Part shown: positions 50,943 through 59,536 of the stretch, piece by piece
Layout: every line of letters starts with the position of its first letter
Position numbering within the stretch: the first letter of the stretch is position 1
Assembly: GCF_000248055.1 (NCBI RefSeq)
Contig: NZ_BAFC01000025.1
Location: forward strand, 1-64,000
Source: Gordonia sputi NBRC 100414
Lineage (GTDB): Bacteria; Actinomycetota; Actinomycetes; Mycobacteriales; Mycobacteriaceae
DNA: 64,000 nt
Direction: 5' to 3'
Program-made: the position numbers and the translations under genes
Notes under the pieces: model-generated
Seen by the model: only the letters and a program-made list of their open reading frames with translations
What the model was told of the DNA's origin: nothing
Databases searched by the model: none

Positions 50943-51878
50943 TCAGTAATCGTGACCAGCCGCCACGGTCGACACGAGGTCTTCTCCTGCGCGGAATCGG
51001 CGGAGGTTCTCCGCGATCCACGGCGCGAGTTCGCGGGTGAGACCCGACGCCGGGTTGGCGATGTGAGGTGTGATGATCACGTTCGACAGCGACCACAGCG
51101 GATCGTTGCGCGCGGGCGGTTCGGGATCGGTCACGTCAAGTGCGGCACCCGCGATCTCATGCCCCTTGAGCGCCCAGTACAGCGCCTGTTGGTCGACGAG
51201 CGGCCCGCGTGCGATGTTGACCACCCACGCGTGGGAGGGCAACTGCGCCAACACCTTTCCATTGACCAGGTGATGGGTTTCCGGAGTCGACGGCGCGGCG
51301 AGGACCACGTGATCGCACGACGACCACACCTCATCCATCCGCGACGACGGCAGCGTGCGCTGAGCGCCGTCGACCTCACGTCCCGAATGGTTCACCGCGA
51401 GAACCGAAGCGCCACAAGCCTTCAGGCGTGGAATCAGCGATCTCGCGATACCGCCGGCCCCGATGATCGCCACGGTCGCGCCGCGCAGTGTGCGCACCGC
51501 GGGATCGATGTGGTCTTTGTCCCAACCCCACCGCACCGATGAGTTGATCTGCCGCAGCCCGGCGAGCAGGAGCGCGAGTGCGTGCTCGGCGACGTTCTCC
51601 GCATAGAAGCCCGACGCGTTCGTCCAGACACGCTTGTCGTCGAGAATGCCTGCGGAGACGAACTCTTCGATCCCCGCCGTCTTCAACGCCACCCATTCGA
51701 CGGTGTCGGGGAGATCGGGGAATCCCGACGCTCCGCCAAGCCAGATCAGGACTCGCGCGGCGTCGAGGTCGGTTTGCGTCGCACCGACGTCGTCGAGCGC
51801 CGCGGTGATGTGCTGATCACGTTCGGGGAGGACGGCGACCGTGATCGTCGAATCAGTTTGCGAGGCAGACGAACTCAT
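50943..51878 (-). CDS. D-isomer-specific 2-hydroxyacid dehydrogenase
   Basis: A 311-residue NAD-dependent dehydrogenase. Rossmann motif GAGGIARSLIP in VAIIGAGGIARS, the catalytic arginine in NIARGPLV, the glutamate in VTDPEPP and the histidine in TPHIAN are present in order. ATG 51878 overlaps the RNase H stop by one base (TGATG), so the genes form an operon rnhA-dehydrogenase-(gntK). The mycobacterial SerA2/Rv0728c group is a likely relative. Substrate not known; phosphoglycerate is unlikely because no ACT domain is present. Confidence 0.9.
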   Translation of the reverse strand: MSSSASQTDSTITVAVLPERDQHITAALDDVGATQTDLDAARVLIWLGGASGFPDLPDTVEWVALKTAGIEEFVSAGILDDKRVWTNASGFYAENVAEHALALLLAGLRQINSSVRWGWDKDHIDPAVRTLRGATVAIIGAGGIARSLIPRLKACGASVLAVNHSGREVDGAQRTLPSSRMDEVWSSCDHVVLAAPSTPETHHLVNGKVLAQLPSHAWVVNIARGPLVDQQALYWALKGHEIAGAALDVTDPEPPARNDPLWSLSNVIITPHIANPASGLTRELAPWIAENLRRFRAGEDLVSTVAAGHDY

Positions 51879-52405
51879 CACTCACGTCCAGCGAGTTTCT
51901 TGGCGGCAGATGTTGCCAGCGTGTCAGCGATCTCGTTGTAGTGATCTCCCGCATGACCTTTCACCCATTTCCAGGTCACCTTGTGCAGCTTCTCCTCCTC
52001 CACGAGGCGGCGCCACAGATCTGCATTCTTCACGGGTTTCTTGTCTGCGGTTTTCCACCCGTTTCGCTGCCAGCCACTCACCCACTTGGTGATGCCGTTT
52101 CGGACGTAACTCGAGTCGGTGTAGAGGATCACCGTCGACGGCTTGGTCAGTGCGGCGAGGCCCTCGATCGCTGCCGTCAGTTCCATCTTGTTGTTGGTGG
52201 TATCGGGTTCAGCGCCGGAGATCTGCTTCTCGTGGCCGCGGTATCGCAGGACCGCACCCCATCCGCCCGGCCCGGGATTGCCCAGGCAGGCGCCGTCGGT
52301 AGAAATTTCGACGACATCCGCGTCGGCCGATGCGGCCGTCACCAGTGCGTTGTCATCATCGTTCACGAGAGTCTCTGACACTCCTCCCAGGTTACCCACT
52401 GCCAT
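51878..52405 (-). CDS. rnhA: Ribonuclease HI
   Basis: Degrades the RNA strand of RNA-DNA hybrids. Active-site residues: D in [17 protein letters not shown] in [10 protein letters not shown] in LYTDSSYV and D in the [11 protein letters not shown] region (D of NEIAD). Length from ATG 52405 is 175 residues; a GTG at 52363 with GGGAGGAG upstream is an alternative, removing a poorly conserved N-terminal tail. Divergent from tam with a very short gap. First gene of the group with the hydroxyacid dehydrogenase. Confidence 0.93.
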   Translation of the reverse strand: MAVGNLGGVSETLVNDDDNALVTAASADADVVEISTDGACLGNPGPGGWGAVLRYRGHEKQISGAEPDTTNNKMELTAAIEGLAALTKPSTVILYTDSSYVRNGITKWVSGWQRNGWKTADKKPVKNADLWRRLVEEEKLHKVTWKWVKGHAGDHYNEIADTLATSAAKKLAGRE

Positions 52406-52422
52406 GATCGCTGTGAATTGCA

Positions 52423-52428
52423 TAGAGT
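52423..52428 (+). promoter_or_regulatory. -10 element of tam
   Basis: TAGAGT followed by 7 nt and ATG 52436, indicating leaderless transcription of the methyltransferase gene. Confidence 0.45.
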
Positions 52429-52435
52429 TGGTTGC

Positions 52436-53212
52436 ATGCCGGTCTGGGATCCGAGTCGATACCTACAATTCTCCGACGCTCGTGCCCGCCCCTTCCTCGA
52501 TCTGATCGCCGAGGTGCCGACCAATCCGTCGACCATCGTCGACCTCGGATGCGGGCCTGGGCAGCACACCAAGCACCTACGCGAACGCTGGCCGGAAGCC
52601 CTGGTTCTCGGAATCGACGCCTCGACCGAGATGATCACCGAGGCCATCCGCGAGAACATGGACGGGTTGGCCAACTACGACGTCGCCGACCTCACCGAGT
52701 GGACACCTCCAGAACCCGTCGACCTGTTCTTGTCGAACGCGGTGTTCCAGTGGGTCCCCGATCAGGAAGTCGCGATCGAGAGACTGCTGCCCCATCTCAA
52801 CGACGGCGGTGCTTTCGCGATCCAGGTGCCCAACAACACCGGCGCGGCCACGTACCGCAGCCTCAACGAACTCGCCGAGGAGGAGCCCTACTCGCAGTAC
52901 TGCGGCGATGTCCGGCGGCTGCCGTGGCTAGCACCCGACTTCTACCTCAACTTCTTTGCCGAGCGCGGCTTCGAGGTCAACGCGTGGGAGTCGACGTATC
53001 TGCACGTCCTCAAGGACAAGGGCGACGACCCGGTCTTCGACTGGATCTCCGGCACCGGCGCCCGCCCCTTCCTCGAAGCGCTACCCGACGAACTGCGCGA
53101 CGACTTCAGCGAAGAGCTCAAGCGCCGACTCCGCGCCGCCTACCCCGCCCGCGACTGGGGCACGGTGCTGCCCTACCGCCGCACGTTCGCCGTGGCCGTT
53201 CTGCCGCGCTGA
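52436..53212 (+). CDS. tam: Trans-aconitate 2-methyltransferase
   Basis: SAM-dependent methyltransferase of 258 residues that methylates trans-aconitate, a by-product that blocks aconitase. The SAM motif [20 protein letters not shown], and the conserved NAVFQWVPD are visible; the N-terminal [12 protein letters not shown] and the C-terminal [11 protein letters not shown] fit the Tam family. Start ATG 52436 by the leaderless promoter. The stop codon lies within the GCTGATCGAGC repeat at 53208-53289, shared with the convergent gene. Confidence 0.9.
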   Translation: MPVWDPSRYLQFSDARARPFLDLIAEVPTNPSTIVDLGCGPGQHTKHLRERWPEALVLGIDASTEMITEAIRENMDGLANYDVADLTEWTPPEPVDLFLSNAVFQWVPDQEVAIERLLPHLNDGGAFAIQVPNNTGAATYRSLNELAEEEPYSQYCGDVRRLPWLAPDFYLNFFAERGFEVNAWESTYLHVLKDKGDDPVFDWISGTGARPFLEALPDELRDDFSEELKRRLRAAYPARDWGTVLPYRRTFAVAVLPR

Positions 53213-53289
53213 TCGAGCCGCCCCCGCTGATCGAGCCCGCCCCCCCCGCTGATCGAGCCCGCCCCCGCTGATCGAGCTTGTCGAGATCA
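53208..53289. repeat. Intergenic GATCGAGC repeat array between convergent genes, second locus
   Basis: Four GCTGATCGAGC units with C-rich spacers; the last continues TTGTCGAGATCA as at 16125-16257. The first unit contains the tam stop (53210-53212) and the last contains the stop of the convergent citrate-synthase-like gene (53287-53289). Confidence 0.8.
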
Positions 53290-54516
53290 CACCCCCACCG
53301 GCCGCACGCCCGTGTACACGCCCTCGGGCCGAAACCGCAGCCGCTTCTCGCCATACTCCTCGAGCGCGTGCGCGGTCCACCCGACCATCCGCGCGACGGC
53401 GAAGATCGTCTCCGCGGCATCGGGGCGCATCCGATAGCTCAGGGCGAGCGCGGCCAACGCGAAGTCCGAGTTGACGAATGTCGACGACCCCAGCGCACCC
53501 ATCACACTCGACACCGCTCTCATCACACGCGGGTCCCCGTCACCCGCGTCCCGCAGCATTTCCATCAACGTCACCGCGCGCGGGTCGCTCTGCCGGTAGA
53601 CGACATGCCCGGTACCCGGAATCCGATCGCCCATGCGCAAGCGTTCACCGACAACCGACTCCGGATCGTCGAGAGCTTGGGCAAGAAACCGGTACGCGAA
53701 AGTCGTTGCGCCGCCGTGCATCGGACCGTCGAACGCGCCGAGGCCCGCACTGATCACCGCGTACACGCTTCCCCTCGCGCTCGCCGCAACGCGGGCTGCG
53801 ACCGTTCCCGCGGACAGATCGTGGTCGGCGAGCAGCACGAGCGCCGCATTGAGCATCCCCACCCGCTCCGGCGTCAAGGGCTCGTCTGACAGAAGGGGCC
53901 AGAGCCGCGCCGCGAATCCATCAACGCCGACATGAGAATCGTCGACGACTTCGGTTCCGACGATCGCCTCCAGAATCGTCACCGCCTTGTCGGCCACCGC
54001 TGCGGGATCGAGTTGATGCCTGCGCGCGTCGTCGGCTCCGAGGAGGTCGACGATCAGCCGGATTCGATCAAGACCTCGCGCGGTCGGGCCAAGCGCGGCG
54101 TCGACTCGCCCCGGCACATCGCCGACCACTCCTGGCGGAGTATCTGGCCACGATTGCTCCCACAACAGTGCCGCCACCTGCTCGAATGACATGTCCCGCG
54201 CCAGGTCGCCGACGTCGTGTCCCCGGTAGTACAGCCGGTCGTCGTGCAGATAGGACAGTTGCGTCCGGATGCGTTCGACGACGCCCGCCGGCGGCCGTGG
54301 ACGGCCTTCGGTCAACAACTTCTCGACCTCGTCGACCGGAAACACGCTCCCCGAGACACCGTCGATCCGCTGACTCTGCAACCGCCCGCGGCTGACGTAG
54401 GCGTAGACCGTTGATGCCTTGACGCCCAAAACCTTTGCAACCTGTTCTGTGGTCAGGTAGTCGCGTCCGTCATGGCGCACCGGGGTGGGCCAGCGGCGTC
54501 GATGAATGCGTTGCAC
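53287..54516 (-). CDS. Citrate synthase-like protein with N-terminal helix-turn-helix
   Basis: A 409-residue protein. Residues about 20-70 are an excisionase/MerR-type helix-turn-helix (LTTEQVAKVLGVKASTVYAYV); the rest is a citrate-synthase fold with a GPMHGGATTFAYR segment, GTGHVVYRQSDPR and a catalytic-loop SDFALAALAL region. Such HTH-fused citrate-synthase-like proteins are known in actinobacteria, usually next to a second citrate synthase gene. It may be a regulator, an enzyme, or both. The start is GTG 54516 or GTG 54480. Its stop is in the repeat at 53289. Divergent from the next gene across 54 nt. Confidence 0.85.
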   Translation of the reverse strand: MQRIHRRRWPTPVRHDGRDYLTTEQVAKVLGVKASTVYAYVSRGRLQSQRIDGVSGSVFPVDEVEKLLTEGRPRPPAGVVERIRTQLSYLHDDRLYYRGHDVGDLARDMSFEQVAALLWEQSWPDTPPGVVGDVPGRVDAALGPTARGLDRIRLIVDLLGADDARRHQLDPAAVADKAVTILEAIVGTEVVDDSHVGVDGFAARLWPLLSDEPLTPERVGMLNAALVLLADHDLSAGTVAARVAASARGSVYAVISAGLGAFDGPMHGGATTFAYRFLAQALDDPESVVGERLRMGDRIPGTGHVVYRQSDPRAVTLMEMLRDAGDGDPRVMRAVSSVMGALGSSTFVNSDFALAALALSYRMRPDAAETIFAVARMVGWTAHALEEYGEKRLRFRPEGVYTGVRPVGV

Positions 54517-54519
54517 ATA

Positions 54520-54532
54520 TTGATTGAATCAA
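54520..54532. promoter_or_regulatory. Palindrome between divergent citrate-synthase-like genes
   Basis: TTGATTGAATCAA is a perfect 6-1-6 palindrome in the short gap between the two genes, 4 nt from one start. It is a candidate operator, possibly for the HTH domain of the fused protein. Confidence 0.45.
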
Positions 54533-54570
54533 CATTGACGATGATGCACCAAGGGGTGATCGTTGCACCC

Positions 54571-55704
54571 ATGACTGATGTGCTGATCGCGCCCGCGGGC
54601 CTCGCGAATGTCGTTGTCGCCGACACCGAAATCGGTGACGTCCGTGGCGACGAGGGCTTCTACCACTACCGGGAGTTCTCGGCCGTCGACCTCGCACGCA
54701 CCAAGACCTTCGACGAGGTGTGGTTCCTGTTCGTGCACGGACACCTACCCGACGCGGCCGAACTCGACTCCTTCGTTACGGCGACCAGAGCGCTGCGCAC
54801 ACTCCCCGACGAGATCTCCGGCATCCTGGCGACGTCGGCAATGCTCGGTGGCGAGCGTGAACTCCTGACCGGCCTGCGCACGATGATGTCGGCGCTCGGC
54901 CCCACCTTCGGCGTGCGGCCCCTCTGGGATTCCGACGCACAGACGCGGCAATTCGACGCACTGCGCGCAACCGCGCTCACGCCGACGATCCTCGCGGCGC
55001 TGCACCGCATTCGCACAGGTCAGGAGCCGCTCGCGCCCCGAGATGACCTGGGCGTCGCGGCCAACTGGCTCTACCTGATCACCGGCGACGAGCCATCGCG
55101 GGAGCACGCCCGCGCCGTCGAGCAGTACCTCATCCTCACCATGGATCACGGCTTCAACGCCTCGACCTTCACCGCGCGCGTCATCGCGTCGACGGGAGCC
55201 GACGTCCACGCGGCACTATGCGGCGCACTCGGCGCGTTCTCCGGTCCGCTACACGGCGGCGCGCCCGATCGCGCGCTCGACTCCCTCGACGAGATCGTCG
55301 CACACGGCGACGCCCTGACGTGGGCGCGCGAGCAGGTGGCGCAGCGTCGTCGAATCATGGGTTTCGGACACGCCGTCTACCGCACCGAAGATCCCCGATC
55401 GGTGCTGTTGCGCGAGGTCGCGCAAGGTCTCGGCGGACCGACGGTCGACGCCGCGATCGTCGCCGAGCAAGCCATCGTCCAGGCGCTTGCGCAAGCCCAC
55501 CCCGACCACCCGCGCTACGCCAACGTCGAGTTCTACGCCGGGGTGGTGATGGACGCCTGCGGCATTCCACGATCGATGTTCACGCCGACCTTTGCCGTGA
55601 GTCGCACGGTCGGCTGGTCGGCCAACATCCTCGAACAGGCCAACAGCCGCAAGATCATTCGGCCGGCGGCGCGGTACGTGGGTCCCGCTCCTACGGTTGG
55701 GTGA
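54571..55704 (+). CDS. Citrate synthase / 2-methylcitrate synthase family
   Basis: A 377-residue citrate-synthase-family enzyme, condensing oxaloacetate with acetyl- or propionyl-CoA. Histidines are in MDHGFNAST and GFGHAVYR. The loop that usually carries the catalytic aspartate reads NVEFYAGVVMD, with glutamate where NVDFYSG is common, so the acid may be replaced. ATG 54571 gives the family N-terminus (MTDVLIAPAGL); the frame is open upstream. It is divergent from the HTH-fused relative, and the pair likely acts together. No prpB or prpD gene is adjacent, so citrate versus methylcitrate remains open. Confidence 0.88.
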   Translation: MTDVLIAPAGLANVVVADTEIGDVRGDEGFYHYREFSAVDLARTKTFDEVWFLFVHGHLPDAAELDSFVTATRALRTLPDEISGILATSAMLGGERELLTGLRTMMSALGPTFGVRPLWDSDAQTRQFDALRATALTPTILAALHRIRTGQEPLAPRDDLGVAANWLYLITGDEPSREHARAVEQYLILTMDHGFNASTFTARVIASTGADVHAALCGALGAFSGPLHGGAPDRALDSLDEIVAHGDALTWAREQVAQRRRIMGFGHAVYRTEDPRSVLLREVAQGLGGPTVDAAIVAEQAIVQALAQAHPDHPRYANVEFYAGVVMDACGIPRSMFTPTFAVSRTVGWSANILEQANSRKIIRPAARYVGPAPTVG

Positions 55705-55774
55705 CCCACGAGCGGACGGCGAGTCAGGACCAACGACGCTTACCGGGCCCTGAAGTCGGTGCAACACTGTAAAC

Positions 55775-56299
55775 ATGACACGTCGAGCAGTGCTGATCAG
55801 AGCCATCAACGTCGGTGGCGCGAAGGTTCCGATGAAGGAATTGCGCAGCATCGCAGGCGATCTCGGGGCAACCGACATCTCGACTTACATCGCTTCGGGC
55901 AACCTGATCTGCACGCCACCGGCGTCCTCACATCATTTCGACCGAGCACTCGAGGCGGCAATCGAGCAGCGCTACGGATTCTTCCGTGAAGTGATCAGCC
56001 GTTCCCGCGATGAGCTCGTCACCGCCCTTGACGCGCACCCGTTCGACGTCGCCGACGAGAAGTTCTCCTACGTCTACTTTCTGGTCGACGCGCCACCGGA
56101 GGACCGACTGAAAGCGTTCTCGGACAAGGACTTCGGTAATGATCTTTGTGAGGTCGTCGGCTCCGACCTGCACATCCGCTACGCAGAGGGCGCAGGCACC
56201 TCGAAGCTGACGGCACCCGTGATCGCCCGAGGACTCGGCGTACAGGGCACGGGTCGCAACCTACGCACCGTCCGCAAGCTGATCGAGTTGACCGCCTGA
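55775..56299 (+). CDS. DUF1697 domain protein
   Basis: A 174-residue DUF1697 protein. The start, RAVLIRAINVGGAKVPMKELR, and YIASGNLIC are the family signatures, with SKLTAPVIARGLGVQGTGRNLRTVRKL near the end. Function is unknown for the family. The ATG at 55775 starts the conserved N-terminus. Its end is 2 nt from the convergent hypothetical gene. Confidence 0.87.
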   Translation: MTRRAVLIRAINVGGAKVPMKELRSIAGDLGATDISTYIASGNLICTPPASSHHFDRALEAAIEQRYGFFREVISRSRDELVTALDAHPFDVADEKFSYVYFLVDAPPEDRLKAFSDKDFGNDLCEVVGSDLHIRYAEGAGTSKLTAPVIARGLGVQGTGRNLRTVRKLIELTA

Positions 56300-56301
56300 G
56301 A

Positions 56302-56784
56302 TCACACGCGCCCGATGGTGCTGATCGCGGCGTCGATATCGCTGCGCTGCTGCTCGGCGGGCGTCTCCCACAGCTTCTTCGGTAGTTCCTCGAGTTCGAC
56401 GATGGCGGCATCGATCGCTTCGAGCTCCGACTCCCGCCCCTCCTCGGGGAGCGTCGAGGCGTGAATGAGCTTGTCGTCCAAGTCGAACACGGCTGCGTCG
56501 AGGCGGTCGCGCTCGGCCACCAGGCCGGCGTCGTTGGCGATCCACGGGTTCTGGTGCACGTCGGCAATCGCGTAGCGGATTCGACGGTGCATCCGAGCCT
56601 CCCGCGAGGTCGACGTCGTCCAGTCATCCGGGGCGCGGCTCGGCTGGCCGGGGATGAGGTCGTTGGAGCGGGCGAAGCGTCGAACCCGCTTGTCGGAGTC
56701 GACGGCGAACCACGCCGCTCCCGCCAGAATGATCAACGCGACCACGATGGTCACGATGATGACGATCCACGCGACCGCGTTCAT
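56302..56784 (-). CDS. Hypothetical single-pass membrane protein
   Basis: Unrecognised 160-residue protein with an N-terminal helix (residues about 5-27, WIVIIVTIVVALIILAGAAWF) and a helical, charged C-terminus with LDDKLIHAS and LEELPKKLWETPAEQ. Resembles small actinobacterial membrane hypotheticals. It is preceded by the 2OG oxygenase gene on the same strand. Function unknown. Confidence 0.7.
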   Translation of the reverse strand: MNAVAWIVIIVTIVVALIILAGAAWFAVDSDKRVRRFARSNDLIPGQPSRAPDDWTTSTSREARMHRRIRYAIADVHQNPWIANDAGLVAERDRLDAAVFDLDDKLIHASTLPEEGRESELEAIDAAIVELEELPKKLWETPAEQQRSDIDAAISTIGRV

Positions 56785-56835
56785 GACTGGACTCCCTGCA
56801 CCGACACCTCACCCGACACGGACATAAGTCCGACC

Positions 56836-57801
56836 TTAGCCGTGGTGACGCGCCGCGACGTCGGGATGCGCGCGTGTCCTCGACTTCCACGCGTTCTCGC
56901 CGTACGTCGAGTAGAGCGGATTGGCCGGATCCTCTTCGACACCGCGTGAGAGTTGCGCGAGGTCGGGCGGGAGGGCGAGCGTCGGGACCCGGGCGTCGAG
57001 CGCCGGATTGAGGAAGTAGGGGATCGAGATCCGATCGGTGCCCGGCGCCGGGGCGAGCACCCGATGTCGCGTCGCCCGCAGGAAGCCCCCCGTCGCGACC
57101 TCGAGCAGTTCTCCGATGTTGACGATGAAGGCGCCCTCGAGCGGCGGCGCGTCGATCCACTCGTCTGCGCCCGCCTCGACCTGCAGGCCTGTCGAATCCG
57201 GTTCGACGAGCAGCAGTGTCAGAACGCCTGAATCCTTGTGTGCGCCAACGCCTTGCGATGTCTGGGTGGTGCCCGGATAGCGCACCACCTTGATCAGGGT
57301 GGCCGGTGCCGTCGCGAAGGCGTCGTCGAAGACGGTCGCGTCGCCGGTGAGTGCGTGCGCCCAGTGACGCAACAGCTCGAGCCCGACCCCCGACAGCGCT
57401 GCGTCCCACTTTTCGAACGCGGGACGCAGCTCCGGAAGGGCAGACGGCCACAGGTTCGGCCCCTGCAGATTCCAATATCCCTGAGCGTTCTCGATCACGT
57501 CGCGCTCGGGGCCGATGTCGATCTGTTCGCGCCAGTCGACCTGCGAGTTGGTGAGTTCTCCGCCGAGGCGCGAGTAACCGCGGAAGTGAGGGCTCTCGAG
57601 TTGGCTGATCTCCTCCTTGGCTTGCGCGGGAAGCGCGAAGAAACGCCTGGCCAGAGCCAAGATCTCGTCGATCTGCTGTTGCGGGACGCCGTGTCCGACG
57701 AGGTAGAAGAAGCCGACTCGGTGCGTCGCGTCGAGGAGCGCGGATTCGAATCCCACGGGATCGGAAGCTGCCGTGGAGAGGTCGATGATCGGTAGACCCA
57801 T
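56836..57801 (-). CDS. Fe(II)/2-oxoglutarate-type oxygenase, isopenicillin N synthase family
   Basis: A 321-residue non-heme iron oxygenase. DIOX_N region at the start (LPIIDLSTA, GFFYLVGHGV); iron ligands H and D in GAHKDSGVLTLLL and the distal H in RATRHRVLAP; 2-oxoglutarate-binding RxS in DRISIPYF. Substrate unknown. The start ATG is clear. It is separated from the OhrR-like regulator by 33 nt on the same strand. Confidence 0.87.
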   Translation of the reverse strand: MGLPIIDLSTAASDPVGFESALLDATHRVGFFYLVGHGVPQQQIDEILALARRFFALPAQAKEEISQLESPHFRGYSRLGGELTNSQVDWREQIDIGPERDVIENAQGYWNLQGPNLWPSALPELRPAFEKWDAALSGVGLELLRHWAHALTGDATVFDDAFATAPATLIKVVRYPGTTQTSQGVGAHKDSGVLTLLLVEPDSTGLQVEAGADEWIDAPPLEGAFIVNIGELLEVATGGFLRATRHRVLAPAPGTDRISIPYFLNPALDARVPTLALPPDLAQLSRGVEEDPANPLYSTYGENAWKSRTRAHPDVAARHHG

Positions 57802-57834
57802 CGGTCCATTATCTACCCGAGCGCAATTCGGCTC

Positions 57835-58320
57835 CTACGCGCTCGGCACCCTCGCCGCCGCGACCGCGGCAGTGTTGACGCGGGTCAACACTGCGTGCAG
57901 CTCTTCGAGATCAGCCAGCTCGACGCCCAGCGCATCGACGACGGCTCCGGGAATCGACAACGCCTGCTCACGCAGAGCACGCCCCGACGACGTGAGTTCG
58001 ACGTCGACGTTGCGCTCGTCGTCGCCGCGACGTCGTCTCACGATGAGCTGCTGTTGTTCGAGTCGCTTGAGCAGCGGTGAGAGCGTGGCGGAGTCGAGCT
58101 GAAGCACCGCGCCAATCTCTTTGACCGCCCTCGGTTCCGATTCCCAGAGCGCGAGCATGACCAGATACTGCGGATGCGTCAGGCCGAGCGGCTCGAGCAG
58201 TCGGCGATAGATGCGCAGCACCGAACGATTCGCCACGGCCAACGCGAAACAGACCTGCCGCTCCAGGAGCAGCGGATTGATGCCCATGTCGTGCGGATTG
58301 GCCGTGTCCTGCGAACTCAC
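57835..58320 (-). CDS. MarR-family regulator, OhrR-like
   Basis: A 161-residue winged-helix regulator. The conserved cysteine C24 in RQVCFALAVANR, with YRRLLEPLGLTHPQYLVMLALWE, is the pattern of OhrR, whose cysteine senses organic peroxides. The usual target ohr is not adjacent, so it may regulate a gene elsewhere or itself. Starts with GTG 58320. A 6-8-6 inverted repeat lies upstream at 58340-58359. Confidence 0.85.
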   Translation of the reverse strand: MSSQDTANPHDMGINPLLLERQVCFALAVANRSVLRIYRRLLEPLGLTHPQYLVMLALWESEPRAVKEIGAVLQLDSATLSPLLKRLEQQQLIVRRRRGDDERNVDVELTSSGRALREQALSIPGAVVDALGVELADLEELHAVLTRVNTAAVAAARVPSA

Positions 58321-58339
58321 GTATTCAGTGTGTCATATT

Positions 58340-58359
58340 CAATCGTTCGCTATCGATTG
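58340..58359. promoter_or_regulatory. Inverted repeat upstream of the OhrR-like gene
   Basis: CAATCG (58340-58345) and CGATTG (58354-58359) with an 8-nt spacer, 20 nt upstream of the GTG. A candidate autoregulatory operator; OhrR sites elsewhere are AT-rich inverted repeats. Confidence 0.4.
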
Positions 58360-58368
58360 GCGAGGCGC

Positions 58369-59112
58369 TCAGGTGGCGGTGCTCGGCGCGTCGGGGTCGG
58401 GCTGCGACGGCCTGCCCGCTACAAGGTCGGCAAGCTTGAGTCCGTAGGAGCCGAACCGCGCGTCGAAATGCTCGGCGCGATACGTGGCTCGGTTCTGTTT
58501 TGCCTTCGAATAGTGTTTGCGTGCCCATCGAGAACCGGGGCGCGCCAACCGAATTGCGCCGATCCACGCGACCGGCGGGAGGTAGGCGCCGATCACCGCC
58601 GTCGAATACTTGCCCTTGGCCACGCAGACAAGCAGCACGCCGATGTGCACGACGAGTACCACGAGAATGACGAGATGGCCTGCGCCGAACCGCGCCGATT
58701 CGTCGTCGTCGGTGGTGACGGGATTGAGACCGAGCAGCAGGAGCCCGAGTGCCGCCACCGTGAGGGCAACCACCTGCACCGAGAGTTGTCCCTCACGCGA
58801 CCAGTACACGTCCTGCATGTGCAGGATCATCGCGAACTCGTCGAGCACCAACGACGCCCCGATACCGATGAGCACTGCCGCGATCTCCCCGGCGGGCGCG
58901 GTGCCGTCGGCGGCCACGGAGGTGATGGCGCCGATGATCAACAGGATGATCCCGGGTACCGCGTGATGGATGTGCACGCCGCCGGAGACATTGTTGCGGA
59001 ACGGTCCTCTACCCGCGCGGATCAGGCGGGTGATGACGCGGGTGATGACGAACGTCAGCAGAAACGCCACGAAGAGCAGCGCCAGTGGTAGTCCCGCCGG
59101 ACCGTGGTTCAT
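58369..59112 (-). CDS. Hypothetical integral membrane protein
   Basis: Unrecognised 247-residue protein with about six membrane helices and a conserved-looking GGVHIHHAVPGI motif between helices 1 and 2, plus a DEFAMILHMQDVYW loop that may bind a metal or lipid. The C-terminal 70 residues are basic and probably cytoplasmic (ARKHYSKAKQNRATYRAEHFDARFG). Such proteins are common in mycobacteria and related genera. It overlaps the CoA-binding gene by one base (TAATG), so the two form an operon. Function unknown. Confidence 0.75.
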   Translation of the reverse strand: MNHGPAGLPLALLFVAFLLTFVITRVITRLIRAGRGPFRNNVSGGVHIHHAVPGIILLIIGAITSVAADGTAPAGEIAAVLIGIGASLVLDEFAMILHMQDVYWSREGQLSVQVVALTVAALGLLLLGLNPVTTDDDESARFGAGHLVILVVLVVHIGVLLVCVAKGKYSTAVIGAYLPPVAWIGAIRLARPGSRWARKHYSKAKQNRATYRAEHFDARFGSYGLKLADLVAGRPSQPDPDAPSTAT

Positions 59113-59525
59113 TACTTCGGAGTGATCCCGGTGCGCTGCTGCTCGATCTTGAGACAGCGATCCTCGACGTAGAGCAGGCCGGCTTCCTCGGCGATCGCGC
59201 GCGCCTCCGGAGACGTGATCCCCAACTGCAACCAGAGCGCCTTCGCGCCCGCGGCGACGGCTTCACGGGCGATCTGCGGGCAGTCGGCCGACGGGCGGAA
59301 GACGTCGACGAAATCGACCTGCTCCGGAACGTCGGCGAGGGTCGGGTAGACGGTCTCCCCGACAATCGTCTCGGCAGTGGGATTGACCGGAATGATGCGC
59401 CAGCCCAGCGACTTCATCAGCGCGGGAACCCCGTTCGACGGCTTGGCGGGGTTGGCGCTGGCCCCGACGACCGTGATCGTGTCGAAGGTGCGCAGGATCT
59501 GTTCGGCGACATCATCGGTGCTCAT
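59112..59525 (-). CDS. CoA-binding domain protein (YccU family)
   Basis: A 137-residue single CoA-binding Rossmann domain, with ITVVGASANPAKPSNGVP, IIPVNPTAETIVG and the ALWLQLGI-SPEA motif near the end. Small family members bind CoA; their function is uncertain. ATG 59525 was chosen because it begins the conserved domain; the frame continues antisense to the upstream gene. The stop shares a base with the next start (TAATG). Confidence 0.85.
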   Translation of the reverse strand: MSTDDVAEQILRTFDTITVVGASANPAKPSNGVPALMKSLGWRIIPVNPTAETIVGETVYPTLADVPEQVDFVDVFRPSADCPQIAREAVAAGAKALWLQLGITSPEARAIAEEAGLLYVEDRCLKIEQQRTGITPK

Positions 59526-59536
59526 GGTGTCCAAGT

